Assembly: GCF_035492295.1 (NCBI RefSeq)
Contig: NZ_DATJJK010000085.1
Span: 1-14,346, forward strand
Length of the DNA: 14,346 nucleotides
Reading direction: 5' to 3'
Source of the DNA: Acidisoma sp035492295
Lineage (GTDB): Bacteria; Pseudomonadota; Alphaproteobacteria; Acetobacterales; Acetobacteraceae
Each line of letters starts with the position of its first letter. Within the stretch, counting starts at the first letter, position 1. The position numbers and the translations under genes were made by a program. The notes under the pieces are model-generated. The model worked only from the letters and a program-made list of their open reading frames with translations. It was not told the DNA's origin and ran no database searches. Positions 1-6,650 of the stretch are shown one piece after another.

Positions 1-1494
1 TTCATCGCCGCCGGCATCGGCAAGATGACCGGCAAGGCGGGGGTCTGCGCCGTCACCTCCGGCCCTGGTGCGACCAACCTCGTCACCGGCTTCGCCACCG
101 CGAATTCCGAAGGGATGCCGCTGATCGGCTTCGCCGGCAGCGTGCCGCGTTCGGAACTGCTCAAGCAGACCCACCAAAGCCTTGATTCCGTGAGCCTGTT
201 TCGCCCCGTCACGCGCTATGCGGCGGAGGTCGAATCGCCCGAGGCGATCGGCGAGGTCGTGGCCAATGCCTTCCGCGCAGCAGAAAGCGGCAGGCGGGGC
301 GCGGCCTATGTCAGCCTGCCTTTCGATGTCATGAACGGCCCTGCGCCGGATGACGTGCTGACGCCGGTCAGTGTCCCGCCGCTGGGCGCGGCCCCGGAGG
401 CGGCGATCGCGGCCGCGGCCCAGCTCATCCAATCCGCCGCCATCCCCGTGCTGCTGCTCGGCATGGATGCGAGCCGCCCGGCCAATGCGGCGGCGCTGCG
501 CGCGCTACTGCACGCCTATGCCCTGCCGACCGTCTGCACCTATCAGGGGGCGGGGGTGATTTCCCACGATCTGCTCGATTGCTTCGCCGGGCGGGTCGGC
601 CTGTTCCACAATCAGCCCTCCGACGAACTGCTGGATGCCGCCGATCTGGTGATCACGGTGGGCTACAATCCGATCGAATACGACCCGTATCTGTGGAACA
701 AGGGCCGCCGCCGGACGATCATCCATATCGACCATATCCTGGCCGCCATCGACCGCGATTACCGCCCGACCGTCGAGCTGTACGGCGATATCGCCGCCAC
801 CGTGACGGCGCTTGCGCGGGTTCTGGCGCCGCGGGCCGATTTGACGGCGCATCCCCTGCTCGGCACCGTGCGCCGGGAAATGGCCGAAATCCGGGCCCAG
901 GCTGCCGCCCTCGGCGGCACCCCCCTGCATCCGCTGCGCATCATCAGCGACCTGCAGACCGTGATGGCGGAGGACGTGACCCTCGCCCTCGATATCGGCA
1001 GCTTCTACATCTGGCATTCCCGCTACCTCTACAGCTTCCGGCCGGAACAGCTGCTGATCTCCAACGGTCAGCAGACACTCGGTGTGGCGCTGCCCTGGGC
1101 CATTGCCGCCTGCCTCGCGCGGCCGAAGGACAAGGTATTGTCGGTCTCAGGCGATGGCGGCTTCCTGTTCTCCGCCCAGGAGCTGGAGACCGCCGTGCGT
1201 CTCAAATGCAACTTCGTGCACATGATCTGGACGGACGGCACCTACGACATGGTCGGCTTCCAGGAGAAGCTGAAATACGGCCGCACCGCCGGCGTCGATT
1301 TCGGGCCGGTCGACAAGGTGAAATACGCCGAAGCCTTCGGCGCGGCCGGGTTTCGCATCAACCACCCGGACGAGTTTTTGCCGACGCTGCGCCGCGCCAT
1401 GGAGATCCCGGGCCCGGTGCTGATCGATATCCCCGTGGATTATTCGCATAACATCGCCCTCGGCCAGGCGATGCATGCCAACGTCATCGCCTGA
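1..1494 (+). CDS. alsS: Acetolactate synthase, catabolic AlsS/BudB type (5' partial)
   Basis: Thiamine-diphosphate enzyme that joins two pyruvates into 2-acetolactate and CO2, the first step to acetoin. The frame is open from base 1, so the N-terminus lies outside: 497 residues are visible against roughly 560-570 for the family. The visible part starts just after the position of the catalytic glutamate, which should lie about five residues upstream. Seen: TSGPGATNL at about residues 19-27, THQSLD at about 57-62, and the TPP/Mg motif GDGG at 384-387, with D385 and D412 spaced 27 residues apart as for the metal ligands of the Klebsiella enzyme. The segment DGTYDMVGFQEKLKYGR and the ending with VDYSHNIAL resemble Bacillus AlsS more than the anabolic IlvB. 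No FAD-type quinone-oxidase or oxalyl-CoA features are seen. The decarboxylase gene starts 15 bases downstream, which strongly supports the catabolic role. Confidence 0.9.
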   Translation, partial: FIAAGIGKMTGKAGVCAVTSGPGATNLVTGFATANSEGMPLIGFAGSVPRSELLKQTHQSLDSVSLFRPVTRYAAEVESPEAIGEVVANAFRAAESGRRGAAYVSLPFDVMNGPAPDDVLTPVSVPPLGAAPEAAIAAAAQLIQSAAIPVLLLGMDASRPANAAALRALLHAYALPTVCTYQGAGVISHDLLDCFAGRVGLFHNQPSDELLDAADLVITVGYNPIEYDPYLWNKGRRRTIIHIDHILAAIDRDYRPTVELYGDIAATVTALARVLAPRADLTAHPLLGTVRREMAEIRAQAAALGGTPLHPLRIISDLQTVMAEDVTLALDIGSFYIWHSRYLYSFRPEQLLISNGQQTLGVALPWAIAACLARPKDKVLSVSGDGGFLFSAQELETAVRLKCNFVHMIWTDGTYDMVGFQEKLKYGRTAGVDFGPVDKVKYAEAFGAAGFRINHPDEFLPTLRRAMEIPGPVLIDIPVDYSHNIALGQAMHANVIA

Positions 1495-1499
1495 CCCGG

Positions 1500-1509
1500 G
1501 AACCGGTTC
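1500..1509. repeat. 10-bp perfect palindrome abutting the alsD start codon
   Basis: GAACCGGTTC fills the last ten bases of the 15-base gap between alsS and alsD and touches the ATG at 1510. It stands where a Shine-Dalgarno would be expected, and only GGG/GGGAA is available as a weak one. It may be chance in GC-rich DNA. Confidence 0.3.
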
Positions 1510-2343
1510 ATGCCCCGTCTTACCTGCGATATCTCCCAATCCCTCTGGGATGCGCTACACCGTGCCGCGCGCGAGAACGGCGAGACGATTGCGCACGCCG
1601 TCTCCCGCGCGCTCGCCGATAGTCTTCAGGTCGAGCATGGAACATTGTTCCAGGTCTCGACCTCCGGCGCCTTGGTACAGGGCGTACTGGACGGTGCGGT
1701 CTCCGTCGCCACCTTGCGCGAACACGGCAATTTCGGCCTCGGCACCTTCGTCGATCTCGACGGCGAGATGATCGTGCTGGACGGCCAGTTCTACCAAATT
1801 CGCAGCGACGGATCGGTGCGGATTGCGGAGGACAACCAATTGGCGCCCTTCGCGGTGGTCACGCATTTCAATCCGGAACGGGTCACGCACATGCAGCCCT
1901 TCGCCACCCTCGCGGAACTGACCGCGCAGCTCGACCGACTGCGGACGAGTGAAAACCTGTTTTTCGCCGCCCGTCTCAGCGGCACGTTCCGCCATGTCCA
2001 CAACCGTGCCGCCTGCAAGGTCGGGCCCCATGAGACCTTGGCGGATGCCGCCGAACACCAGGGCGAGTTCCATACCGACATGGTGCGCGGCACCATGGTC
2101 GGATTCTGGACGCCGAGCTACGTCAAGGCCCTGGGCGTCGCCGGCTGGCACCTGCATTTCATGAGCGACGACCATCGCGCCGGCGGCCACGTTCTGGGTG
2201 CGGCCGGTGAGGACATCGAGGTCGCCATCGAACATCTCGACGATTTCCGCATCGCCATCCCCGAGACCGCGGCTTTCCTGGCGAGTGACCTGTCCCTGGA
2301 CTCGAGCGCCGTGCTCGACCGCGCCGAGAAGGCGCGGTCCTAA
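1510..2343 (+). CDS. alsD: Alpha-acetolactate decarboxylase with RHH-like N-terminal extension
   Basis: Converts 2-acetolactate to (R)-acetoin and CO2 in the cytoplasm, directly after the synthase gene. It has 277 residues. The decarboxylase domain spans about residues 44-277. By spacing with the Brevibacillus enzyme, the zinc histidines are H214, H216 and H227 (HLH then GGH), and E86, R166 and the near-terminal E273 match its active-site Glu/Arg/Glu. All key residues are therefore present. Residues 1-40 are not part of the usual domain and show no signal peptide. They read like a ribbon-helix-helix unit: a short strand (RLTCDIS), helix about 9-22, a turn at NGET, and helix about 26-40. The start codon follows a perfect palindrome with no good Shine-Dalgarno, so translation may depend on coupling to the synthase gene. 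The stop codon overlaps the convergent gene by 4 bases. Confidence 0.93.
   Translation: MPRLTCDISQSLWDALHRAARENGETIAHAVSRALADSLQVEHGTLFQVSTSGALVQGVLDGAVSVATLREHGNFGLGTFVDLDGEMIVLDGQFYQIRSDGSVRIAEDNQLAPFAVVTHFNPERVTHMQPFATLAELTAQLDRLRTSENLFFAARLSGTFRHVHNRAACKVGPHETLADAAEHQGEFHTDMVRGTMVGFWTPSYVKALGVAGWHLHFMSDDHRAGGHVLGAAGEDIEVAIEHLDDFRIAIPETAAFLASDLSLDSSAVLDRAEKARS
2317..2339. terminator. Perfect 9-bp inverted repeat at the convergent alsD/TPR gene ends
   Basis: GACCGCGCC (2317-2325) and GGCGCGGTC (2331-2339) are exact reverse complements around a 5-base loop GAGAA. The stem lies inside the last codons of alsD and immediately downstream-proximal to the end of the opposite gene, whose stop is at 2340-2342. 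It could act as a two-way terminator or 3'-end protecting hairpin. There is no T-run on either side, so a classical intrinsic terminator is not demonstrated. Confidence 0.4.
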
Positions 2344-3776
2344 CCGGCGGAGAGCGCGGCAACGACCGCCGCTAGTGGCGCATCCCAATTCGCCGAGGCC
2401 TGTTGGCGGAACAGGCGAAGGGATGGATACCAGGGACTGTCCTCCCGCGCGCGGAGCCAGCGCCAGTCGGGCGTGAAGGGCAGCAGCACCCAGGCGGGGC
2501 GGCCCATGGCACCGGCCAGATGGGCGACCGAGGTATCGACGGTCACAACCAGATCGAGTGCCGCGATGGCGGCGGCGGTGTCCTCGTAATCGGCCAGATG
2601 GGGTGCAGCGTCGAACAGCGGTGCGGCGCCGGCATAGTCTTTCAGATCGGCCTCGCGCGCGCCTTTCTGCAGGCTGACGAGCGCGATACCTGGAACGGCG
2701 CCCAGCGCCTCGGCCAGCTTGGCAAAGGCAATGGAACGGTTGCGGTCGTTCTTATGGGTGGGCCGCCCCGCCCAGACGATGCCGATACGCCTGAGGCCGA
2801 GCGGCAGGACCTCGGCCAGGCGTACCGTCCAAGTCTGAGCCCGCGCGGGATCGACCGGAATGGCGACCGGCGGCGGAATGGTCTCGACCCGCGTGCCATG
2901 CAGCCGCGGCAGGCCGGAGAGCGCGGAGAAGGCCGCGAAATCGCGGCAGTCGGCCCAGCGCATCTGGATTTCGAGATCGGGAAAAAGGCGCGCGATGAGG
3001 GGCGCCATTTCGCGGCTGGTGGCGAGGAAGACCTCTTCCGTCTGCGCCCGCGCCCAGGGGATGTAGCGGCTGAACTGGATGACGTCGCCGAACCCCTGGT
3101 CCCCCACCAGCATCAGCCGACGGCCGGCGCCGAGGCGCCCACCGCCCCATTGCGGCTGGTCCTGGCGGAGGGCGGGCGGCATCAGCGGCGGCACACCCTG
3201 AATGCGGAAGCGCCACTCGTATTCCTCCCAGCCCTCCGCCATTTCACCGCGCAGAAGCTGCCCCTCGGCAATCGCGAAATGGGCGCTCGCCATGTCCGGC
3301 TTGAGGGCGGCGGCACGGCGAGAAGACGCGAGGCTCTGCTCGATCTCGCCGCGCTCGTGATGAATGACGGCGAGGTTGTGCAGGGCAATCGGGTCACCCG
3401 GCAGGAGGGAGACGGCATGGCTGGCGGCCGCCAGCGCATCGTCCAGCCGCCCGACCTGACGGTACATCTCGCTGATATTGCGATGGTAGAGCACGTTGCG
3501 CGGGTCGAGACGGATCGCCTTCTCGAGAAACTGGATGGCGAGCGTCCGGCGAGCGGTGCGGAAGGCAACGATGGCGCCGAGCTGCAGCACGCGCGGATCG
3601 TTCGGGGTGGAACGCAGGAGGTTGGAGGCGATGGCCTCCGCCTCCTTCATACGCCCGGCGTCGAAGGCCTGGGTTCCGAGCAGCAGCATCATGCCGAGCG
3701 GCATGGGCACCATGGGCTCCGCCGGGCGGGGTGGTGCCACCGGCGGCGGCGAAAGCTCGGTCGTGTCTGGCGACAT
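2340..3776 (-). CDS. TPR protein with C-terminal GT9-like glycosyltransferase domain
   Basis: A 478-residue protein of the TPR-containing glycosyltransferase type common in alphaproteobacteria. After a proline-rich N-terminus (about 8-26), residues about 30-190 form tandem TPR-like helical pairs, for example the segments around 33-55, 62-90, 96-125 and 130-160. The C-terminal half resembles ADP-heptose:LPS heptosyltransferases (GT9): GDQGFGDVIQF at 225-235, HKNDRNRS at 341-348, a nucleotide-sugar-site-like VDTSVAHLAGAMGRP at 413-427, and the family's DWRWLR...SPWYPSLRLFRQ near the end. The TPR part probably binds a protein partner and the C-terminal part probably transfers a sugar to an envelope or protein acceptor. 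Donor and acceptor cannot be read from sequence. It lies 74 bases downstream of secF on the same strand and may be cotranscribed with it. No signal peptide or membrane segment is seen. Confidence 0.82.
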   Translation of the reverse strand: MSPDTTELSPPPVAPPRPAEPMVPMPLGMMLLLGTQAFDAGRMKEAEAIASNLLRSTPNDPRVLQLGAIVAFRTARRTLAIQFLEKAIRLDPRNVLYHRNISEMYRQVGRLDDALAAASHAVSLLPGDPIALHNLAVIHHERGEIEQSLASSRRAAALKPDMASAHFAIAEGQLLRGEMAEGWEEYEWRFRIQGVPPLMPPALRQDQPQWGGGRLGAGRRLMLVGDQGFGDVIQFSRYIPWARAQTEEVFLATSREMAPLIARLFPDLEIQMRWADCRDFAAFSALSGLPRLHGTRVETIPPPVAIPVDPARAQTWTVRLAEVLPLGLRRIGIVWAGRPTHKNDRNRSIAFAKLAEALGAVPGIALVSLQKGAREADLKDYAGAAPLFDAAPHLADYEDTAAAIAALDLVVTVDTSVAHLAGAMGRPAWVLLPFTPDWRWLRAREDSPWYPSLRLFRQQASANWDAPLAAVVAALSAG

Positions 3777-3850
3777 CAGCGGGCCTTTGGGATTTTGATA
3801 CGAAAATGTAACAACATCCAGCCCGCCAGCGCTAGGGTTTGATCAGGAGC
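3777..3850 (-). promoter_or_regulatory. AT-rich gap between secF and the TPR/GT9 gene
   Basis: This 74-base gap holds an AT-rich patch (about 3790-3815) that stands out from the GC-rich surroundings. On the minus strand it contains TACATT and TATCAAAAT, either of which could serve as a -10 element, but no convincing -35 sits at the right spacing. I see no clear terminator for secF here. It is a possible independent promoter for the TPR/GT9 gene, with weak support. Confidence 0.25.
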
Positions 3851-4822
3851 TTAAAGCCGGGCTTGGACCTTCTTGGCCGATTCGGGCTTGGCGGGTCGCG
3901 TATCCCGCCGCAGCCGCTTTTCCCCCAGGAACAGGAGGATGGGGGCGGCGATGAAGATGGAGGAGGAGGTGCCGACAACGATGCCGAAGAGCATCGCGAT
4001 GGCGAAATCCTGGATCGAGGAACCACCGAAGATGGCGAGAGGCAAGGCGGCGAGGAAGACCGTCATCGAGGTGCCGAGCGTCCGGTTCAGGGTCTCGTTG
4101 ATCGACATGTCGATCAGCTCGCGCAGCGGCATCGACTTATACTTGCGGAGATTTTCGCGCATCCGGTCATAGACCACCACCTTGTCGTTGGTGGAGTAGC
4201 CCAGGATGGTCAGAATCGCCGCCACCATCACGAGGTCGAACTGCAGACGGGTGATGACGAGGAAGCCGATCGTCTTGGTGATGTCGAGAATGAGGGTAAC
4301 AACGGCGCCGACCGCGAACTGCCATTCGAAGCGGAACCAGATATAGACGAGGATCATGAGCAGGGAGAGGCCAAGGGCCATCAGCCCTTGGCGGAAGAGC
4401 TGCGCCGAAACTGACGCGCCGACGGCGCTGGTGCTCAACACCTGGCTGCCGGGCGCCACCTGATCGAGTGCCGCATGCACACGGGCGACTGCCGCATCCG
4501 TCGCTTCCGCATTGGCGCGGCTCTCCAGGCGGATCATGACTTCGTTCTTGGCACCCAGCGCCTGCAGCCCGGCATCCGGCAGATCATGCGCCGCCAGCGC
4601 CGCGCGCAGCGCCGGGAAGCTCGGCGGCGTCGGCGTGCGGGCTTCCATCACCACGCCGCCTTTAAAGTCGATCCCGAGGCGCATGCCCGGGTAGAAGAAC
4701 AGCCCGATCGAGGTGAGCGAGAGCACGGCGGATATGATCAGCCCCGCGTAGCGGCCGCGCATGAAGTGGATGCGGGTGCCATCGGGAACCAGGCGAAACA
4801 GCGGCTTGTAGAAGAAGCGCAT
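3851..4822 (-). CDS. secF: Protein translocase subunit SecF
   Basis: Inner-membrane RND-type subunit that works with SecD to pull exported proteins through SecYEG using the proton motive force. It has 323 residues, a usual length. One membrane helix at about 25-44 is followed by the conserved LGIDFKGG (49-56), a periplasmic domain at about 57-135, and then a C-terminal block of five hydrophobic segments. The family signature appears as GYSTNDKVVVYDRMREN and is followed by SINETLNRTLGTSMTVFLA. It lies 10 bases after secD; its Shine-Dalgarno AAGGA (4834-4830) overlaps the secD stop TAA and stands 7 bases from ATG, so the two genes are translationally linked. The C-terminal tail is short and basic. 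Confidence 0.97.
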   Translation of the reverse strand: MRFFYKPLFRLVPDGTRIHFMRGRYAGLIISAVLSLTSIGLFFYPGMRLGIDFKGGVVMEARTPTPPSFPALRAALAAHDLPDAGLQALGAKNEVMIRLESRANAEATDAAVARVHAALDQVAPGSQVLSTSAVGASVSAQLFRQGLMALGLSLLMILVYIWFRFEWQFAVGAVVTLILDITKTIGFLVITRLQFDLVMVAAILTILGYSTNDKVVVYDRMRENLRKYKSMPLRELIDMSINETLNRTLGTSMTVFLAALPLAIFGGSSIQDFAIAMLFGIVVGTSSSIFIAAPILLFLGEKRLRRDTRPAKPESAKKVQARL

Positions 4823-4829
4823 GGGTTCG

Positions 4830-4835
4830 TCCTTA
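4830..4835 (-). promoter_or_regulatory. secF ribosome binding site overlapping the secD stop
   Basis: Read on the minus strand, TAAGGA contains both the secD stop codon TAA and the AAGGA Shine-Dalgarno of secF, with 7 bases left before the secF ATG at 4822. This fixes the secF start and suggests that ribosomes finishing secD feed secF. Confidence 0.7.
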
Positions 4836-6410
4836 AACCGGCAGCGCCGCCGGGCGGCGGGATACGTACCAGCGCGAGGTAAGGAGCCGCGCGAAGACGG
4901 TCGCTGTGAAGAGGGTCGTCACGATGCCGACGGTGATGGTCACGGCGAAGCCGCGCACCGGGCCGGCACCGAAGATGAACAGCATGACGTGGGCGAGAAG
5001 CGCCGTCACGTTGCTGTCGATGATGGTGCCGTAGGCGCGCTTGTAGCCCGCTTCCAGTGCCTGCAGCGGTGTGCGCCCGTTGCGCACCTCTTCCCGCACA
5101 CGCTCGTTGATGAGGATGTTCGCATCCACCGCCATGCCGAGGGTGAGCAGGATGCCGGCCATACCGGGCAGCGTGAGCGTGGCGCCCAGCAGAGAGAGGA
5201 CGCCCATCATCATGACGAGGTTGGCGATGAGGGCGACGTTCGCGAACCAGCCGAAAAGCCCGTAGAAGGCGGCCATGAAGAAGATGACGAGGAGGAAGCC
5301 GACGCCGAGCGAGATGGCGCCGGCGCGGATGGCGTCCGCCCCGAGTTCGGGACCCACGCTTTGCTCCTCCACGACCGTCAGCGGCGCGGGCAACGCGCCG
5401 GCACGCAGCAGAAGGGCAAGATCGGTCGCGGCCTGGGCATTGGCGCTGCCGCTGATCTGCGCCCGGCCGCCGGTGATGGCTTCCCGGATGACGGGATCGC
5501 TGATCACCTGATTGTCGAGCACGATCGCGAAGGGATGGCCGACATTGGCGCTCGTCACATCCGCGAACTGGCGCGAGCCGAGGCTGTCGAAAGTGATGTT
5601 CACAACCCAGCCGCCGGTCTGCGGATCTTGCCCTGCCTGGGCGTTGGTGAGGTCGGCGCCGTCCACCATCACCGCCTGCTGAATGGCGATTTTCTGGCTC
5701 GGATTGCCCTGCATCGGCAGGAAGGCATCCCCCGGCGGCGGCGGTTCGCCCGAATTCGGGTTCACACTCTCGTCCACCAGATGGAAGGTCATATGGGCGG
5801 TTTCGCCCAGAAGTTTCTTGATGTGCTGCGGATCGCTGATGCCCGGAAGCTGCACCATGATCCGGTTGTCGCCCTGCTGAGCGATCTGCGGATCAACGAT
5901 GCCGGTGCTGTCGATGCGGCGGCGGATGATCTCGATCGACTGCGTCAGCGCCGCCTTGGCGCGGGCCTGCATGGCGGGCGGCGACAGGGTGAGGATGAGA
6001 TTGGTGCCGTCCCCGCCGGCGGTGAAGTCGGCCAAACTGCCTGGACCGTTGGGCGGGGTCAGCATGTCACCGAGGGCAGTGAGGGCCGCCGGACGCTGGT
6101 TCGCGTCGAGCAGCTGGATCTGCACCTGGTTCGCGGCGCTGTCCGAGGCGAGGCGGGTATAGCCGATGCTCGCCTTGCGGAAGTCCTGCCGCACCTCGTC
6201 CAGGGTACTGCCGAGCTTCTCCTTCGCGACGGCGTTCATGTCGACCTGCATGAGCAGGAAGCTGCCGCCCCGGAGATCGAGGCCAAGACGGATTTGCTGC
6301 CAAGGCAACCCCTTGATGGGAGCTGCGATGAAATTGGGCACGCAAAGAAGGAGGCCGATCAGGCAGGCCCCGATCACAGTGGCAGCCTTGAGCCGGCTGA
6401 AATAGAGCAT
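4833..6410 (-). CDS. secD: Protein translocase subunit SecD
   Basis: Inner-membrane partner of SecF in the Sec export motor. From the chosen start the protein has 525 residues, beginning MLYFSRLKAA with one membrane helix (about 9-29), then the conserved LGLDLRGG (42-49). A large periplasmic region follows, with the P1 head domain in its middle, and then a C-terminal block of membrane helices carrying GMAVDANILINERVREE, the SecD signature. An upstream in-frame ATG at 6506 would add 32 Arg/Pro-rich residues unlike any SecD N-terminus. I therefore prefer the ATG at 6408-6410, although its Shine-Dalgarno (a G-run about 12-14 bases upstream) is poor. The gene is first in its operon and divergent from the dehydrogenase at 6651. 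yajC, often found directly upstream of secD, is not there. Confidence 0.96.
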   Translation of the reverse strand: MLYFSRLKAATVIGACLIGLLLCVPNFIAAPIKGLPWQQIRLGLDLRGGSFLLMQVDMNAVAKEKLGSTLDEVRQDFRKASIGYTRLASDSAANQVQIQLLDANQRPAALTALGDMLTPPNGPGSLADFTAGGDGTNLILTLSPPAMQARAKAALTQSIEIIRRRIDSTGIVDPQIAQQGDNRIMVQLPGISDPQHIKKLLGETAHMTFHLVDESVNPNSGEPPPPGDAFLPMQGNPSQKIAIQQAVMVDGADLTNAQAGQDPQTGGWVVNITFDSLGSRQFADVTSANVGHPFAIVLDNQVISDPVIREAITGGRAQISGSANAQAATDLALLLRAGALPAPLTVVEEQSVGPELGADAIRAGAISLGVGFLLVIFFMAAFYGLFGWFANVALIANLVMMMGVLSLLGATLTLPGMAGILLTLGMAVDANILINERVREEVRNGRTPLQALEAGYKRAYGTIIDSNVTALLAHVMLFIFGAGPVRGFAVTITVGIVTTLFTATVFARLLTSRWYVSRRPAALPV

Positions 6411-6449
6411 AGCGGCGGAAGGCCCCCGTAGCTTGAAGCGTCTTTGCTT

Positions 6450-6464
6450 GACACGTTGCGTGTC
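6450..6464. promoter_or_regulatory. Inverted repeat upstream of secD (possible operator or leader hairpin)
   Basis: GACACG (6450-6455) and CGTGTC (6459-6464) form a perfect 6-bp inverted repeat with a 3-base centre, 40-54 bases upstream of the secD ATG in the 240-base divergent region. It could be a dimeric regulator site or a tight hairpin in the secD leader RNA. The overlapping plus-strand TTGACA (6448-6453) has no matching -10 downstream. Confidence 0.3.
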
Positions 6465-6540
6465 TATTTGGCGCGGAGGTATGGCGGCCCTCTGCCTGCA
6501 TGGCAATAGCCGGCCCGGCTTCCAGCTCGCCAGCCGTTGC

Positions 6541-6557
6541 GTAACAGCCAGCGTTAC
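6541..6557. promoter_or_regulatory. Inverted repeat GTAAC-N7-GTTAC in the secD/dehydrogenase divergent region
   Basis: GTAAC (6541-6545) and GTTAC (6553-6557) are exact reverse complements with a one-turn centre-to-centre spacing of 12, a geometry typical of dimeric DNA-binding regulators. Eleven bases downstream lies TTGACG (6568-6573), then after 16 bases TGCTAACCC with an extended TG before a weak -10. This may be the promoter of the dehydrogenase gene at 6651. Only the inverted repeat is a clear observation; the promoter reading is weak. Confidence 0.3.
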
Positions 6558-6601
6558 AGGGGTTTGGTTGACGGATCGGCGCCAACTGCTAACCCTCTTG
6601 C

Positions 6602-6619
6602 GCCCTGCTCACCCAGGGC
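6602..6619 (+). other. 6-bp leader hairpin upstream of the dehydrogenase gene
   Basis: GCCCTG (6602-6607) and CAGGGC (6614-6619) are exact reverse complements around a 6-base loop, about 30 bases before the ATG at 6651. The ribosome signals AAGGA (6633-6637) and AGGA (6645-6648) lie outside the stem. A structured leader is possible; chance is also possible in GC-rich DNA. Confidence 0.3.
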
Positions 6620-6650
6620 TGCCCCGACCCCCAAGGATTGGAACAGGACG

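Noticed and set aside
1201..1240. Possible loss of a TPP/Mg ligand, because the usual N in WND is T
   Set aside because: By spacing with the Klebsiella enzyme the ligand is the following aspartate (D412), which is present; the preceding residue varies in the family.
2403..3842. A 479-codon open frame on the plus strand opposite the TPR/GT9 gene
   Set aside because: The sequence has no recognisable family features, whereas the minus-strand frame has clear TPR and GT9 motifs. It is an antisense by-product of high GC at third positions.
4821..6431. A 536-codon open frame on the plus strand opposite secD
   Set aside because: It mirrors secD codon structure in GC-rich DNA, is full of His/Arg/Asp/Glu low-complexity sequence and shows no domain. 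secD on the other strand is unmistakable.
6448..6476. TTGACA as a plus-strand -35 element
   Set aside because: No -10-like hexamer occurs 15-19 bases downstream; the sequence there is GC-rich.
6411..6506. Extended secD start adding 32 residues
   Set aside because: The added residues are basic and proline-rich and precede a normal SecD N-terminus. They would also use up the control region with the inverted repeat.
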